Of a stretch of DNA of 64,000 nt, positions 47,672 through 58,865 are shown piece by piece. Positions within the stretch are counted from its first letter, which is position 1; each line of letters opens with the position of its first letter. The stretch is from Valencia hispanica (taxonomy: Eukaryota; Chordata; Actinopteri; Cyprinodontiformes; Valenciidae): positions 29,361,735 to 29,425,734 of the forward strand of contig OY747712.1 in assembly GCA_963556495.2 (NCBI GenBank), given 5' to 3'. The translations under genes were made by a program, and so were the position numbers. The notes below the pieces were generated by a model. The model was not told where the DNA came from. It did not search any database and saw nothing but the letters and a program-made list of their open reading frames with translations.

Positions 47672-49168
47672 CAGTGGGCAAAACAGTATTTGGCAGTCAC
47701 CGATTGTGCAAGTTGGCCCACTTAAAAAGATTAGAGTGGTCTGTAATTTTCATCATAGGTACACTGCAACTTTCTGAGACTGAATGTAAAAGAAAATCCA
47801 GGAAATCCCATTTTTTGGTTTTTAAAGAATTTATTTGTATAATAGTGCAGAAAATAAGTATTTGGTAAAAAATAAATGTTCACCTAAATAACTTGTAATG
47901 TAACCGTAGTGGGCAATGACATAGGTCAAATGTTTCCTGTAGGTCTTCACCAGGTTTGCACAGACTTTAGCAGGTATCTTGGCTTATTCTTCCATACAGA
48001 TCTTCTCTAGAGCTGGGATGTTTTGGGGCTGTTGCTGTGCAACACAGACTTTCAACTCCTTACACAGATTGAGGTCTGGAGACTTGCTAGAACCTTGAAA
48101 TGCTTTTTACACAGCCACTATTTCTTTGCCTGGGCACTGCGTTTGGGGTCATTGTCATGCTGGAAGATCCAGCCACGTTTCATCTTCAATGCTCTCACTA
48201 ATGGAAGGAGGTTTTTCCCAAAATCTCACGATACATGGCCCCATTCATCCTTTCCTTAATGTGGATCAGTTGTCTTGTCCCCTTTGCAGAGAAGCAGCCC
48301 CAAAGCATAATGTTTCCACCCCAGTGCTCGATAGTGGGTATGGTGTTCTTGGGCTGATACTCGCCATTCTTCTCCCTCTAAACACAGCGAGTGGTATTTA
48401 TATCAAATTGTTTTATTTTGGTCTCATCTGACCACACCCGACATTCTCCCAATCCTCCTCTGGTCATCCAGATGGTCTTTGGCAAACTTTAGACGGGCCT
48501 GGACATGTGCATGTGCTGCATGATTTTAATCCATGACATGATAGTGTTTTACTAATAGTAACCTTTGTTACTGTGGTCCCAGCTCGCTTCAGGTCATTGA
48601 CTCCCCCCGTGTAATCTTGGGCTGCTTTCTCGCCATTCTCAAAATCATGTGTCCCCCATGAGGTGAGATCTCCCATGGAGCCCCAGGTCAAGGGAGATTG
48701 TCAGTGATCTTGTATTTTTTTTTCCATTTTCTAATAATTGCACAAACAGTAGATCTCTTCTCACCAAGCTGCTTGCCCATTGTAGATTGCCTCATCCCAG
48801 TCTTGTGCAGGTGTACAATATTGTCCCTGATGTCCTTAGACAGCATGGTGGAGGTTGGAGTCTGACTCTTTTAGGTTTGGACAACTGTCTTTAATACAGA
48901 TAATGACTTCAAACAGATGCCATTATTACAGGTAATGAGTGGAGGATAGAAGACATCTCTGTGCTTGCATGTAGGTGCTAAATACTCATTTTCTTCACCA
49001 TTATACAAATAAATTCTTTAAAAATCATACAATGTGATTTCCTGGAATTATTTTTACATTCTACCTCTCACAGTTGAAGTGTACCTATACTAAAAATTAC
49101 AGACCTCATCTTTTTAAGGGGGACAGCTTGCACAATCAGTGGTTTCCAAATATGTTTTTGCCTCACTG
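47672..49168 (-). mobile_element. Second Tc1-like element inside the old Tc1 element
   Basis: It begins CAGTGGGCAAAACAGTATTT and ends (complement) CAGTGAGGCAAAAACATATT, with TA on both sides (47670-47671 and 49169-49170). The 1497 bases include a decayed transposase on the minus strand. It starts at 48846 with [20 protein letters not shown] and continues [20 protein letters not shown], an N-terminal helix-turn-helix. Later parts are broken, for example near 48150-48330 (complement of CATTGTCATGCTGGAAGATC). The outer element resumes right after it. Confidence 0.85.
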
Positions 49169-49480
49169 TAAGGTAATAAGTTCAGTTTTGTAGCACCTTC
49201 TTCCACATGTTTTTTGTCTCCCCTACATGGCTTGTGGCACGCTGCTAATAGGACTCTTTCCTTTAACAGCAGCTGTCTTTGGACTACACTTCCATAAAGA
49301 CCATTTTTGTGTATTCAATATACAGGTGACTTGTGAAGGAAATTGGTTCCACTGGAATTTCATTTAAGGGTATCAGAGTAAAGGTAGACGAATACCAACA
49401 CACTCCACACTAATTGCTAATTTATTTAAATTTGGAAAACATTGCATCCTGCTTTTATTTTCATATTAGAAGACACAATT

Positions 49481-50739
49481 TTTTATAGCTAAGGGGGGGG
49501 GGGGGGGCAGTGGGTTATGAGGTAGGGATTTGAGCCCCCCCCCCCCAAACTCTGCATAGGATGGACTTATTTTGCAATATTAACTGAACACACATGTAAT
49601 TTTCACAGCAAACCTCACCATGCCCTAAAAATGCTCACCACATAATTATTGCACATGTACAATAAACTGACTGTTGCTTATTTATGGCCTCTCACCCAGT
49701 GCTCTCCTCTGTCTTTGCTACTATTCTTCTGGTCTGCTTGACTTCCCCCTGCATCCTGCTCCTCATTACGAAGCCTTTCATGGTCACAGGCAATAAAACT
49801 TCAATGAGAGGCAGTCGGAAGAAAACATGGCTGTTCTGTGGCTTTGAGTATTAATTATATAATCTCCATACCAGACAGTAGAGGGCCAATCAGTTCTTCA
49901 ACAGCCGGACCGACCTATGACCACATGTGGAACACTGTCGGACACATAAACTCAGGTTTCACAAACCAAATGACAAAGACACAAAGGTGCATGTGGGTTA
50001 TGCATGCACAAATCTATCTACAATACAGGGTAATGTCTTATCACACACATGGTTTGAGTCCAGTTATTTTGTTAACCACTCACCACATGTTTTTATTACA
50101 CTCCATTTTTTCTTCTAGCAGTAAGAAATGTGAGGCAAAAGTAATGCACAGTAATGAAATTGTTTTTTTGTCAATTCTGTGTCACAGTTACATATTTCAA
50201 TATTAGAAAGCAGCTGTGATCATGTATTGCCAGTTTTGCACACACACACACAGAGGCTGCAAACGAGGAAGACACTTGACATTCCCAAATGGATGTGTAA
50301 TTCATGCCCATTCATTTCAGAGCTGTAATAATAGGATGCAACTGTGGCCATTTGTCAGCTACTGATATGTGCGATGCTCTCTTCATTGTTTGGACCAAGC
50401 CAGTCACAAGGAAAAGGCTAATTATAGTGTAGCAATTTTAAATGTATTCGTAAACAAATCTGACTCTGGAAAGAGAACAATTTGGGGACAGGAAATGGCT
50501 CGGGTTGCCACAAGGTTCTTTTCATGCCTTGTTACTCTTTTTTTTTTTTTTTTTTTTTTCTTCTCTTCAGATTTTTTTGTGTATCTGTCATGATAGTCCA
50601 TTCCAAAAAAGCTCTTTTTCATGGGCCGTTGCTATAATGGGTGGTGGCATTTTACTTCGAAAAAAAATCTTATCGCAAATGGTTGAGGCCAATAAAAGCA
50701 GTTTGTTTAAATTTCCTATTCAGTGAGGAGAATTTTGAG
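49481..50739. other. G-run/C-run pair, poly-T and unassigned DNA
   Basis: A run of 15 G at 49493-49507 is followed by a run of 12 C at 49535-49546, able to pair as a stem with a 27-base loop. A poly-T tract of over 20 lies near 50539-50559. ORFs at 49838-50206 and 50369-50593 have no motif. Confidence 0.6.
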
Positions 50740-51460
50740 TCTTGACCGGCAGAGCCACAATGATTAATGGAGAGACAACAATAAAATCAGGTCGGAGGTG
50801 GCTTTATTGATGCATTGCAGGTCACACCAACACCCTCACACACAATACAACTTGCGGCTTTTTATACTTAAAGTGCAACTCACTCCCAAATCAACTTTCT
50901 TTTGCTGATAAACTGTATAAATGAGAGTCTAATAGTGCTGTCTACATTTCTGGTCATTATTTTTGGTATCTTAGTACATTTTAGTAAAAATATACATGTT
51001 CTACTGAAAACGGTCAATGGAGTACGCTCTTCAAGTTAAAACTTTACACTGCACTTGAATTTGAATTGGACATCGCTAATGGCTCAGCCTCTATGACTGG
51101 CGTGAGCAATAATGGCTGAAGTCAGTCATCCTGCCATTGCGGAGTATAAAACAAGCCAAGTCTTGGCCACACCTCCTTAGCAAGTTGGAGTTGGAATAGC
51201 AAGGAAGTGTTGACGCTATCCAGCCCTCTCCTCCAGCGTGCCCCTCTGTCCTCCAGGCAATGCCTTCTTTTTTGAATGACTAAACAATATTTACAAAAAA
51301 CTAATGCTAAAATAATAAATGGTACCAATAAATATTTACATATAATAGAATATATAAAATACAAATAATTATACTTAAACAAATCTAAGTTCAATCAACC
51401 GAATAAATCTAATTTAAAATAACTCCTCCTAGCATCACCCCTCCTCATTTAAGTGATATG
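50740..51460 (-). mobile_element. Candidate retrovirus-like solo LTR
   Basis: Read on the minus strand, a GC-richer upstream part is followed by a TATA box (TATAAAAAG, 50858-50866). About 55 bases later comes an AATAAA signal (50803-50808), then a GT/CT-rich end, the U3-R-U5 order of an LTR. The start may be near 51456 and the end near 50740, but I could not confirm a target duplication. No gag, pol or env is adjacent. Host promoter plus poly(A) signal by chance is the alternative. Confidence 0.35.
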
Positions 51461-53079
51461 CTCCAACAGCTTTAAACCAGCTCCTGGAGCATGTTTCACC
51501 CTTTGCTGCCCTGCCCTGCTAAGGGAACAATACAAGGAAGTGGTGATTGAAGACGCGATGTTTCAATTAACATTTGAATGGTTAAAGTAACTTAAACTAA
51601 TTAAATAAATTGACCCTTTTACCTACATTCTTCTCTACACTGGAAGGATGGCCAGTCCCTCTACTTCTATATAATGCATTTTCCAAATGTCTAAACCAAA
51701 GTAAAATAAAGAACTAAAACAACAAAACATTTCTTCTGTAACTTAATCATAAATAACATAATCTCAGTAATCATAATAAATGGAACCCATGTTCACCATT
51801 ACAAGAATAATAGTGTAAAATGTTAAACTAAAGGTAAGCTTGTTGATATCACACAGCTACAGTATGTCATAAGTTCAGAGTCACAATATATTTAATCAGA
51901 AAGAAATAAACAGAAGTTATTGCTCCTATTAAGTGTCATAAATGCAAACTGTGTGTAAATGATGATGATGACCACATTGGTCAAAACATACAATTGGAGT
52001 TTTTTTTACAACCTAGGTTATGGGTTTGACCCAGCACACTGGGTTAGGCGTTGAACCAGAAGCCTAAGTAAACATTTATCTAACTTTAAAGATACCAAAG
52101 ACTGGGTTGAAAAAAATAACCTATAACCTAATCTGTATTACTAAATAAGTAATATTTCTGTTAAAAATACTTAATTACAAAGTGGCTGAGAGGAAGTGTA
52201 CCCACAGATCAGGTTGCAAAGTTATGCACAGGGAAACATACACGTGACACATTAATTATTTTTATGTTAACTTTACGAACAGCAGACCTTGCTTTCAAAT
52301 AAATCAAAACTCAGCTAAAGATAGATTGGTGGTAACCCTTTTTACATGATGCCCTGGACAGAAACCCATTTCACCACATGGCCAAAATCGCCAATGAGAA
52401 ATACACAACTTTGTTCCAACTAACCCAGAATTTTGGGTTAAAATAAGCAAACAATTAGGTTTCAGATTTAGTTTTTTCTCTGACATCTAAGTAAATCTAA
52501 AATGAACAGAGTGACCATATTGCCAGGATTGTGGTGGTAATCATTACAAAGGATGCATAAAAAAAACTGAGAATAATAAAGGCATTCACTTGGCAACAGG
52601 TAACCTGGCAGCAGCTTAAAACAGATGCTGACTTATTGGCCCACTAATTGCGCCCTGTAGAGTGATGCATTCTGCTCAATAGACGCACTCAGAGAAGGGT
52701 ATTCAGTACTGAAGAATTGAAAGAAACCAGCCTAGTGTTCATGTGTGACACCTGGCTGATGGGGAGCAAGCACCAGCCAGCACATTCCTTACCTGAGAGC
52801 CACACAGGACATTCCTCACCTGGGAACCATGTATGTTACGCTCATCTACAAATCACCTGGCCATAAAACGAGAACTAACCTAGACCTACTTTCCAAACTG
52901 CTTATTGATACGTCTGGTAGTTTAATTCAAAATGTGTCTAAACAATTAACTAAAATAAGCAGAAACGTGTCAGGATGAAACAAGAAATAGCTGGAGTTGT
53001 TGTAAAGCTCTATCCTCCCTTTCATCCTCCTTCTGTCTGCCTGCTTCTCCCCGCCTCCCTCCCTTTCCACAGAGTGGCA
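51461..53079. other. Unassigned DNA upstream of the glypican exon
   Basis: AT-rich, no recognisable repeat or domain. Regulatory elements of the gene downstream may lie here but none can be identified by eye. Confidence 0.4.
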
Positions 53080-53679
53080 GAGCTGGCACATCATCGTCCA
53101 GAAAAGCCTGAGCTGCGGTAACTGCCGGTGTGTGCACCTCTCAACTCGGATCCCTCCGGATCGGCACGTCAAAGCCGGGCAGACGTGAGTCAACACAACC
53201 AGGGCTGCACCAGCGCAGCGCTTGTTTTTCCTGTCCTGACTTAGAAATAGCGTATTTCAGCTGGGTAACCTAATTCTTGCATCCCTTGCTTGTCTCTTTA
53301 GGTCAGCCAAACGCTCCACGGGTGGCTAAATGAGACCGGAGATCTTTACAGAATATACCTTTCAGCGAGAAACATTTTTATATTTTGGGATGAAATAATA
53401 AGCGTCAGCCCTTGCTGCGCTGGCATAAGTGGATTAAAGAAGAGACCGGACATCTGGGCTGAGAGGAATTGCTCCTGTGCCGCGCAGTAGCGCGCTGAGA
53501 ACAGCCACACAAGCTGCAGACGCACGGAAAGGGTATAAGAGAGCAGGAAGGTGGAGGATATTTTACGAAGCGCAGCGCCAGCCCTGATTTCGTTGTACTT
53601 ACAGTTTTATACTAAGTCGCTTAGTTGTCGCTTGGATTTTCTCCAGATCAAGTCCATATAGCCAAACTGGTCGGCAGGA
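53080..53679 (+). promoter_or_regulatory. CpG-rich leader region of the glypican gene
   Basis: Local CpG density rises sharply (GGATCCCTCCGGATCGGCAC, GTGCCGCGCAGTAGCGCGCT) compared with the surrounding AT-rich DNA, as at a vertebrate promoter and first exon. A consensus donor (AGAC then GTGAGT, intron start 53185) and an acceptor (CTTGTCTCTTTAG, intron end 53301) could define a 117-base intron within the 5' UTR. An upstream ORF, MRPEIFTEYTFQRETFLYFG plus two residues, occupies 53330-53398. The transcription start cannot be fixed from sequence alone. Confidence 0.55.
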
Positions 53680-53839
53680 ATGGATTTCTTCATCCTAGCA
53701 GCTCTGGTGCTGGGCTCTCTCACACCGCCAGTCTTTGGGGACAAAGGGTCCAGCAAAGCCCGGACTTGTTCAGACATTCAGCGGTTTTACACCGGAAAGG
53801 GATTCAATCAGGATGCTGTACCCCAGTCTGAAATATCAG
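53680..53839 (+). CDS. gpc1: Glypican, first coding exon (best fit glypican-1)
   Basis: Glypicans are GPI-anchored heparan sulfate proteoglycans at the cell surface that modulate growth-factor and morphogen signalling. The exon encodes a signal peptide (MDFFILAALVLGSLTPPVFG, cleavage probably after residue 20). Mature sequence follows: SSKARTC, with the first conserved cysteine at residue 30, then FYTGKGFNQDAVPQSEIS. The KGF...VPQxEISG pattern is that of the GPC1/2/4/6 subgroup and closest to GPC1 as I remember it. It ends in phase 1 within the glycine codon at a consensus donor (ATATCAG then GTAAGC, 53840), as in known glypican genes. Later exons are beyond the window. The paralogue (1a or 1b, or another subgroup member) is not certain. 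Confidence 0.85.
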
Positions 53840-54961
53840 GTAAGCTCCTTCAGAATGTTCTCATATGGGAAACTAAACTACACTTTATAATACGTGGCTT
53901 ACTTTCCCAGTTATACAAAAACTTGTACGAGATACAAATTAAGTTTGTATCTAACTAGTTTAAAAAATAAAAACTCGTGAGCATCGTATTCAAAGGGAAA
54001 AAGAAGAAATGTAAAGTTGTGTATTCATTGTTTGCACGAAGGTATAGAGAAATAATCTATCTTTACACCACTTAAATCTGCTGTCACTCTCATTTGATGT
54101 CACATAGTACTGTAAAGCAGAGGAGCTATTGCTCCAGGCTCTGTAGATGAAACACTGCTTTGAAAAGTTAGAGACAGAACAGACACCATAGGAATTGTGC
54201 TTTTTCGATCCCTGATTATTTTTAAAACCTTTGAAATCTTTTGTATGCCTAACATCCTGAAAGCACCAAACCAAGAGTGCTTTCAAGATGTTGTACCTTG
54301 CTTTTCTGTGGCTCTTTTAAAGTGTTTGAAACTGAGCTTCTGCTCTAGATGACACTCCCTAACATGACTTCTTCTTCAAGAAATGTTCTGGTATAGGGCA
54401 GGGAGGCCAGCCTTATAAGCTACCGGACAGTCACTTGACCCAGTGCTGTGACTGTGCAAATATAATGTTGCTCACCGTGTCATGCCTGGTGTCAGTCACA
54501 AGCCAATTTTTGCAGGTTGTGTGATTATATCTTTGCCTCTTTTGGAATTTATTGAGGTGCTTTCTAACTCTTCAATAAACACATACACATGCACTTTACA
54601 GCAGGTTTCTACTGCTACCATATCTATCACATAAATAGATTAGAAAGTGGATCTTTAGGTCATGCATGCACACACAACTACTATATAAAGAAGGGATTCT
54701 TAAAGTTTTTAAAACAATTCCCATCTCAATATTTTCTAAGTACCACCATTTGACAACCATTTTAACACTGTAGTAAAATAGGAATTTGACTTTCTCAGCA
54801 TGTTGTGATATATTAATTTAAAAAAGGAAAAAAAAACTTTAGGTGTTCTTGTCCATGGGAACTGCATGAACAGTTGAAGGATGTAGTGTAATCTTGCATG
54901 TATTTTTACTCGGAAGTTGAAGTTTTCACATTTTAAATTGGAAAAATTAACAAAAAGGTCC
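53840..54961 (+). other. Glypican intron 1, first part
   Basis: AT-rich intron with no recognised coding sequence. Intron 1 continues to the end of the window, over 10 kb. Confidence 0.6.
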
Positions 54962-54969
54962 CTACAAAT

Positions 54970-55783
54970 TAGGGCTGGGCGATATGGCCTAAAAATAAAA
55001 TCTCAGATTTTTTCAAACCAAATCCGATTTCCGATTTTAATCGATTTTCTTCTTTCTCCCTTTATTTTCTTAAACAGAAATAACAAATGACAGAATCTAT
55101 TTTTTTTACTCTTATTTTAATATCTCATTTGGAAGTCTACCTGAATTCAAAGTTGTGTGCAAAGTTGGTAGCACATACCTGGCGTCCAAAGTTTTCAGTT
55201 GGTAAATAAAGCCAGGCTTTTCCACTGTATAAACAGACACCATATCTTTGGCAATTAAAATTGTGATGGCATCTGTGATTGCTTTCCACTGGACACCCGT
55301 CTTATCATAAGGGACACAGTGTGAAAATGATTCCCCTATGGTGGCTTGTCTTTTGACGGTGTTTTGTGAACTGCTGTTTGCTTGAGCATCTCGTAGAGAG
55401 CAGCACTTCTCCCACTCAACGGACTATCTCTCTTTCAGGTGTTGAAACAAATTCGTCGTACTCCCACCTTTGGTAGCAACAGCCTTCAAACAGATTTTGC
55501 AGCGTGCTGTTTGTTGCTCCAAGTTTGAAGACGCAAAACCGAACCAGTTCCATATAATTGAAGAAACTGTCCCTTTATTGGGAACAAGCTCCTCTTTGCT
55601 AGTTGCCATTTTGACGTCTGCGCGTTGCGAGAGACGGACTGGCTGACCTTGCTCCAAACTACGTAAGCCCAAGAGAACATCTTCTCAGGTGAAGAGAAGA
55701 TTTTTGGGAAAATCTCGATTTTTCACAAAACTAAATCTTCTTAAATGGCAAAATCGAATTAATCGATTTATCGCCCAGCCCTA
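54970..55783 (-). mobile_element. hAT element, non-autonomous, with BED finger
   Basis: It begins TAGGGCTGGGCGATATGG and ends ATCGCCCAGCCCTA, flanked by a perfect 8-base duplication CTACAAAT (54962-54969 and 55784-55791). A second inner inverted pair flanks these (AAAATCTCAGATTTTTTC and GAAAATCTCGATTTTTCA). Only the N-terminal part of a transposase remains (minus strand); the 814-base length means the catalytic and dimerisation regions are deleted. Confidence 0.9.
55424..55672 (-). pseudogene. hAT transposase N-terminus with BED zinc finger
   Basis: The open frame starts at 55672, but the likely native start is MATSKEELVPNKG at 55609. It continues SSIIWNWFGFASSNLEQQTA then RCKICLKAVATKGGSTTNLF and QHLKER, a BED finger: aromatic pair WNWF, C-x2-C (CKIC), and a terminal H. 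BED fingers bind DNA in hAT transposases and in ZBED host proteins. The frame then ends, so only the DNA-binding part could be made. Being antisense within an intron of the glypican gene, it is unlikely to be a glypican exon. Confidence 0.75.
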
Positions 55784-55791
55784 CTACAAAT

Positions 55792-58700
55792 TGAACATTT
55801 CCATGTGGGATTGTCAAACATTTCTCACTAACCCTTGCGTTAAAATCTAATATGGCTGTCATGCATAAAAAATAGCCATAGCTTGAGTGGAAATATTTTT
55901 GTTTTGCACTTTTTACAATTTGTTACTTATTTATTCTGCTACACAAAATCATAGCGAGTTGATGTGCTCAGATCTCTGAGTACATCAATTAGCTAACATC
56001 CCCCTCCCACACACACACACACAAGGCAGCTGGTGATGTGAATGTGTGCATTATTGCACACACTAAATGCATAATGCAAAGGAATACTTATATATTCCAC
56101 TTACAATGATACTAAGACTGGTACATATCCATTTATTCTCACTTGAAGCTATAACTTGTGACTTAATTATGACTTAAATATAACCTTAAGTCCTTAAGTA
56201 AAAATCCCACGGTTTCATGGTATTACCTTATTTATGAGAAAAACAATTGAGAAACGTAATAACATGATTTAACTGCTTTTATTTGAATCTCTATATTTAT
56301 TTATTTGTTGTATTTTAATTTTTACACATAGACCTGAGCAAATAAAAAAAAACCTATGGAGCCCTTGCTGAAACTTTTAGTAGGTTTCAACATAACATTT
56401 TAAAGCAGATTTTTATACTATTTTGTCATTCTGCTCTTTATAGAGTCACTCTGGAACAATAATTACCTGGTCAATTAGTTTTGCTATTAGATGGCTGCTG
56501 TATACTGTATATGCTGCTTTTAGCTTGCAAATTGTAGCTTTAAAATAATATAAAATTTATGGTGTTGCAGAATTTTCCTTTTTTGTTAGCAAAGTAAGTA
56601 GACATGCCTTATTTCAGTTAGTTTTCTGGCAGAGCACAGCAACATGGATGAGAGACACTGCTGTATTGATTATGCTTAACACAGAAAAGTGGTCTCATTA
56701 AAAGGACACCAAACCATGGGGATGGTATGATGGAAAATGTGATGGTTTAAATCTGTAAATATGTAAAGTCTTGGTGTGTCTTAATACCAGCAACTAACCC
56801 TTGCCTAGTTGATGTTGAAAATTGTAATGTACAGCTTCTGGATGGCACTCTTGGTGTGCTTTTATTCAGAATCATAAATTAAGGAAGATACGATTTATTT
56901 ATTGATTACATTCAAAGGTGTCTTCTTTTCTTTAAAAGTAGTTCTTCAAATGTTGAAGGGGTGACTCTAATGTGATGAGACTGTTCCCTCACATTATCAT
57001 GTCATCCCAACTTCCAGTTGCTAGGGCTAATAACCAGCAGAGGACACCTCTAGTTTACCTGATTGATCACACTGAAGAGGTCCTCTCAAATAATTATCAT
57101 CAGCCAGCATCAATCAGTGATGTCAAACTCAAATTAGTTTGGGGTTATAACATTTTTGTAGAAAGGCTGTTTAACTGTGTTAGTTCTCATTGGCTAGAGA
57201 ATTAAAGAGATTATTTTCTGTGTTCCCTTGTCTCTTAAACAGAAATATAATCAGTTATTCAGTGGTTGCAGTCTGGCACAATAAACATCTAGTACAATAT
57301 GAAAGGTTTAATTCAATGCTTTCAGATTGTGAGCCAATTCTACAGTGTGGATTATCCCTGACATCTGCAGAGGGTATTTTCCACTGTGACACCATTGCTT
57401 GATCAACTTAATGTATTGACTGAGTCTGATTCAAGGTCACATGCTGACTGAATCAGCCAGATGCAGTCTGGGCTGGGAGGAAGATTTTAGATGACTCCTT
57501 CCCAACTCTGAAAGGGATTTTCAGTTAAACTATTTAAATAGCCACTGGGCTGCTCAGTCCTGAATATGGAAAATATTACTGCATGAGCCCATTAACTTCT
57601 TCCTTTACAGTCTCAAAGTGTCCATAATAAAGCACTGAAATATCTGCAAATAAGGTTCAAACAAGATATGCAAGTAAACCCAATGCAATTTTTTTTAAGT
57701 CAGTGTTTGTATTTCTTGTTTTCTCTGTGCTTTGAATAACTTTTTAAGCATATTGTGAAATAAAGTAGGAAATATTTAACATCACCACATTATAACCCAA
57801 TCTTTGGTTAATTATGCTTCGTAGGTGATGGGAAACAATTTCCAGACATTGCTGCCACTGTGATAAGCCTCATAAAGCATTGCTGATACCCCCCCCCCCC
57901 CCCTAATTACTAAGTAATTTCCCCCTGGAGAGGTCCCACAGAAAAAAGCTGTTGAGTTAAGGGTAAGCTGCTTGCTATCATTGTGTTGAAGCAATGTTTA
58001 CTGGCCCATTGCAGCATTATAAGCCAAGGGCTTTAAAAAATGAAAAACAAGTTCACAGGGAATAAAGTAAACCGATGCATGCTTTTAGAATGAGCGTGAT
58101 GACTCAACTGCGAGTGTAATCATTTTGGGAAAGAGATTTTTTTCTCACTGTTTACCAAAAATGGAAGATTGATTTTCATGATAGTCATCCTTCTCTTCAC
58201 TGCGCTGCCCCCTCCCTGTCCCGCCCCATCATTACAGTCTTGATGACTTATCTTTTTGTCTTTCAGGGGATGACATTTTTCATCTCTGTGTCTCTCTCTC
58301 ATCAGCCCTTAAAGAGAGAGGCGTCAGTGGGTCTTTGAAAGCAGCTGGCAGTCAATGAGTGTTAGATCCTCAATGTCACATAGGCCAGTACAAAGAGGCA
58401 AGCTGTGTGAGACATCTGCAGGAAGGCTGGTAACATTCTGGCATTGATTTTTCCCATGCTGTATTTTTGTTTTTGCTGATTGCTGGTTGCTACATACTGA
58501 CTGAGTTGTGTGACACTCTGGAGTGTCAGCTGTAACCAGTGTTTAGATAATGGCATGCTGTTGCTGCTGCTCTCCAACCCCTTTAGGATTTCTAGGAAAA
58601 ACTAGTTGCTAAGGACTGGTTTGTGGGTTGAAATATATTCTGATCAATGCACCAACCCACTGTGAAAAGTATGGGAATGTTTTGAACTCAGTGGCTCTAT

Positions 58701-58865
58701 GAAATTGAGACTATGAAATGTGTAATAGTAGTCTTATTGCTAAAACAGCTGGTGTTCTCTTTTCTAACTTATTTGTTAAAATACCTCCAGGCCAAAGGTT
58801 TTCACACTTTGACTTACTAGGTTACTACTAAAAAACTGTTATGCCAAAATGCTGCCTAAGGGACC
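55792..58865. other. Intron DNA, no recognisable feature
   Basis: About 3 kb of AT-rich intron. A run of about 17 C lies at 57887-57903. ORFs are short and motif-free. Confidence 0.45.

Larger units (their letters stand above)
43818..49480 (-). mobile_element. Old Tc1-like element serving as host for several insertions
   Basis: The left end is CAGTGCTTTTCAAAACTTTT after TA (43816-43817). Its own sequence, related to the element at 24817-26422, then appears in pieces: about 44060-44107, 44341-44511, 47247-47671 and 49169-49480. Examples are CTACCTTTTACTGCAATTGT at 44452 and TCTTCCACATGTTTTTTGTC at 49200. The transposase on the minus strand is decayed beyond a frame. The right repeat has lost its outer end and runs into a G-run. 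A fragment resembling another Tc1 family (GATTAGAATATAAC at 43866 and 44025) also sits near the left end. Confidence 0.75.

Noticed and set aside
53840..53958. Open frame continuing past the glypican exon
   Set aside because: The sequence after 53839 starts with a consensus donor GTAAGC and the continued peptide does not resemble any glypican.
54970..55783. BED-finger ORF considered as a host ZBED gene
   Set aside because: Terminal inverted repeats and an exact 8-base duplication enclose it, and it lacks all other domains, so it is a deleted hAT element.
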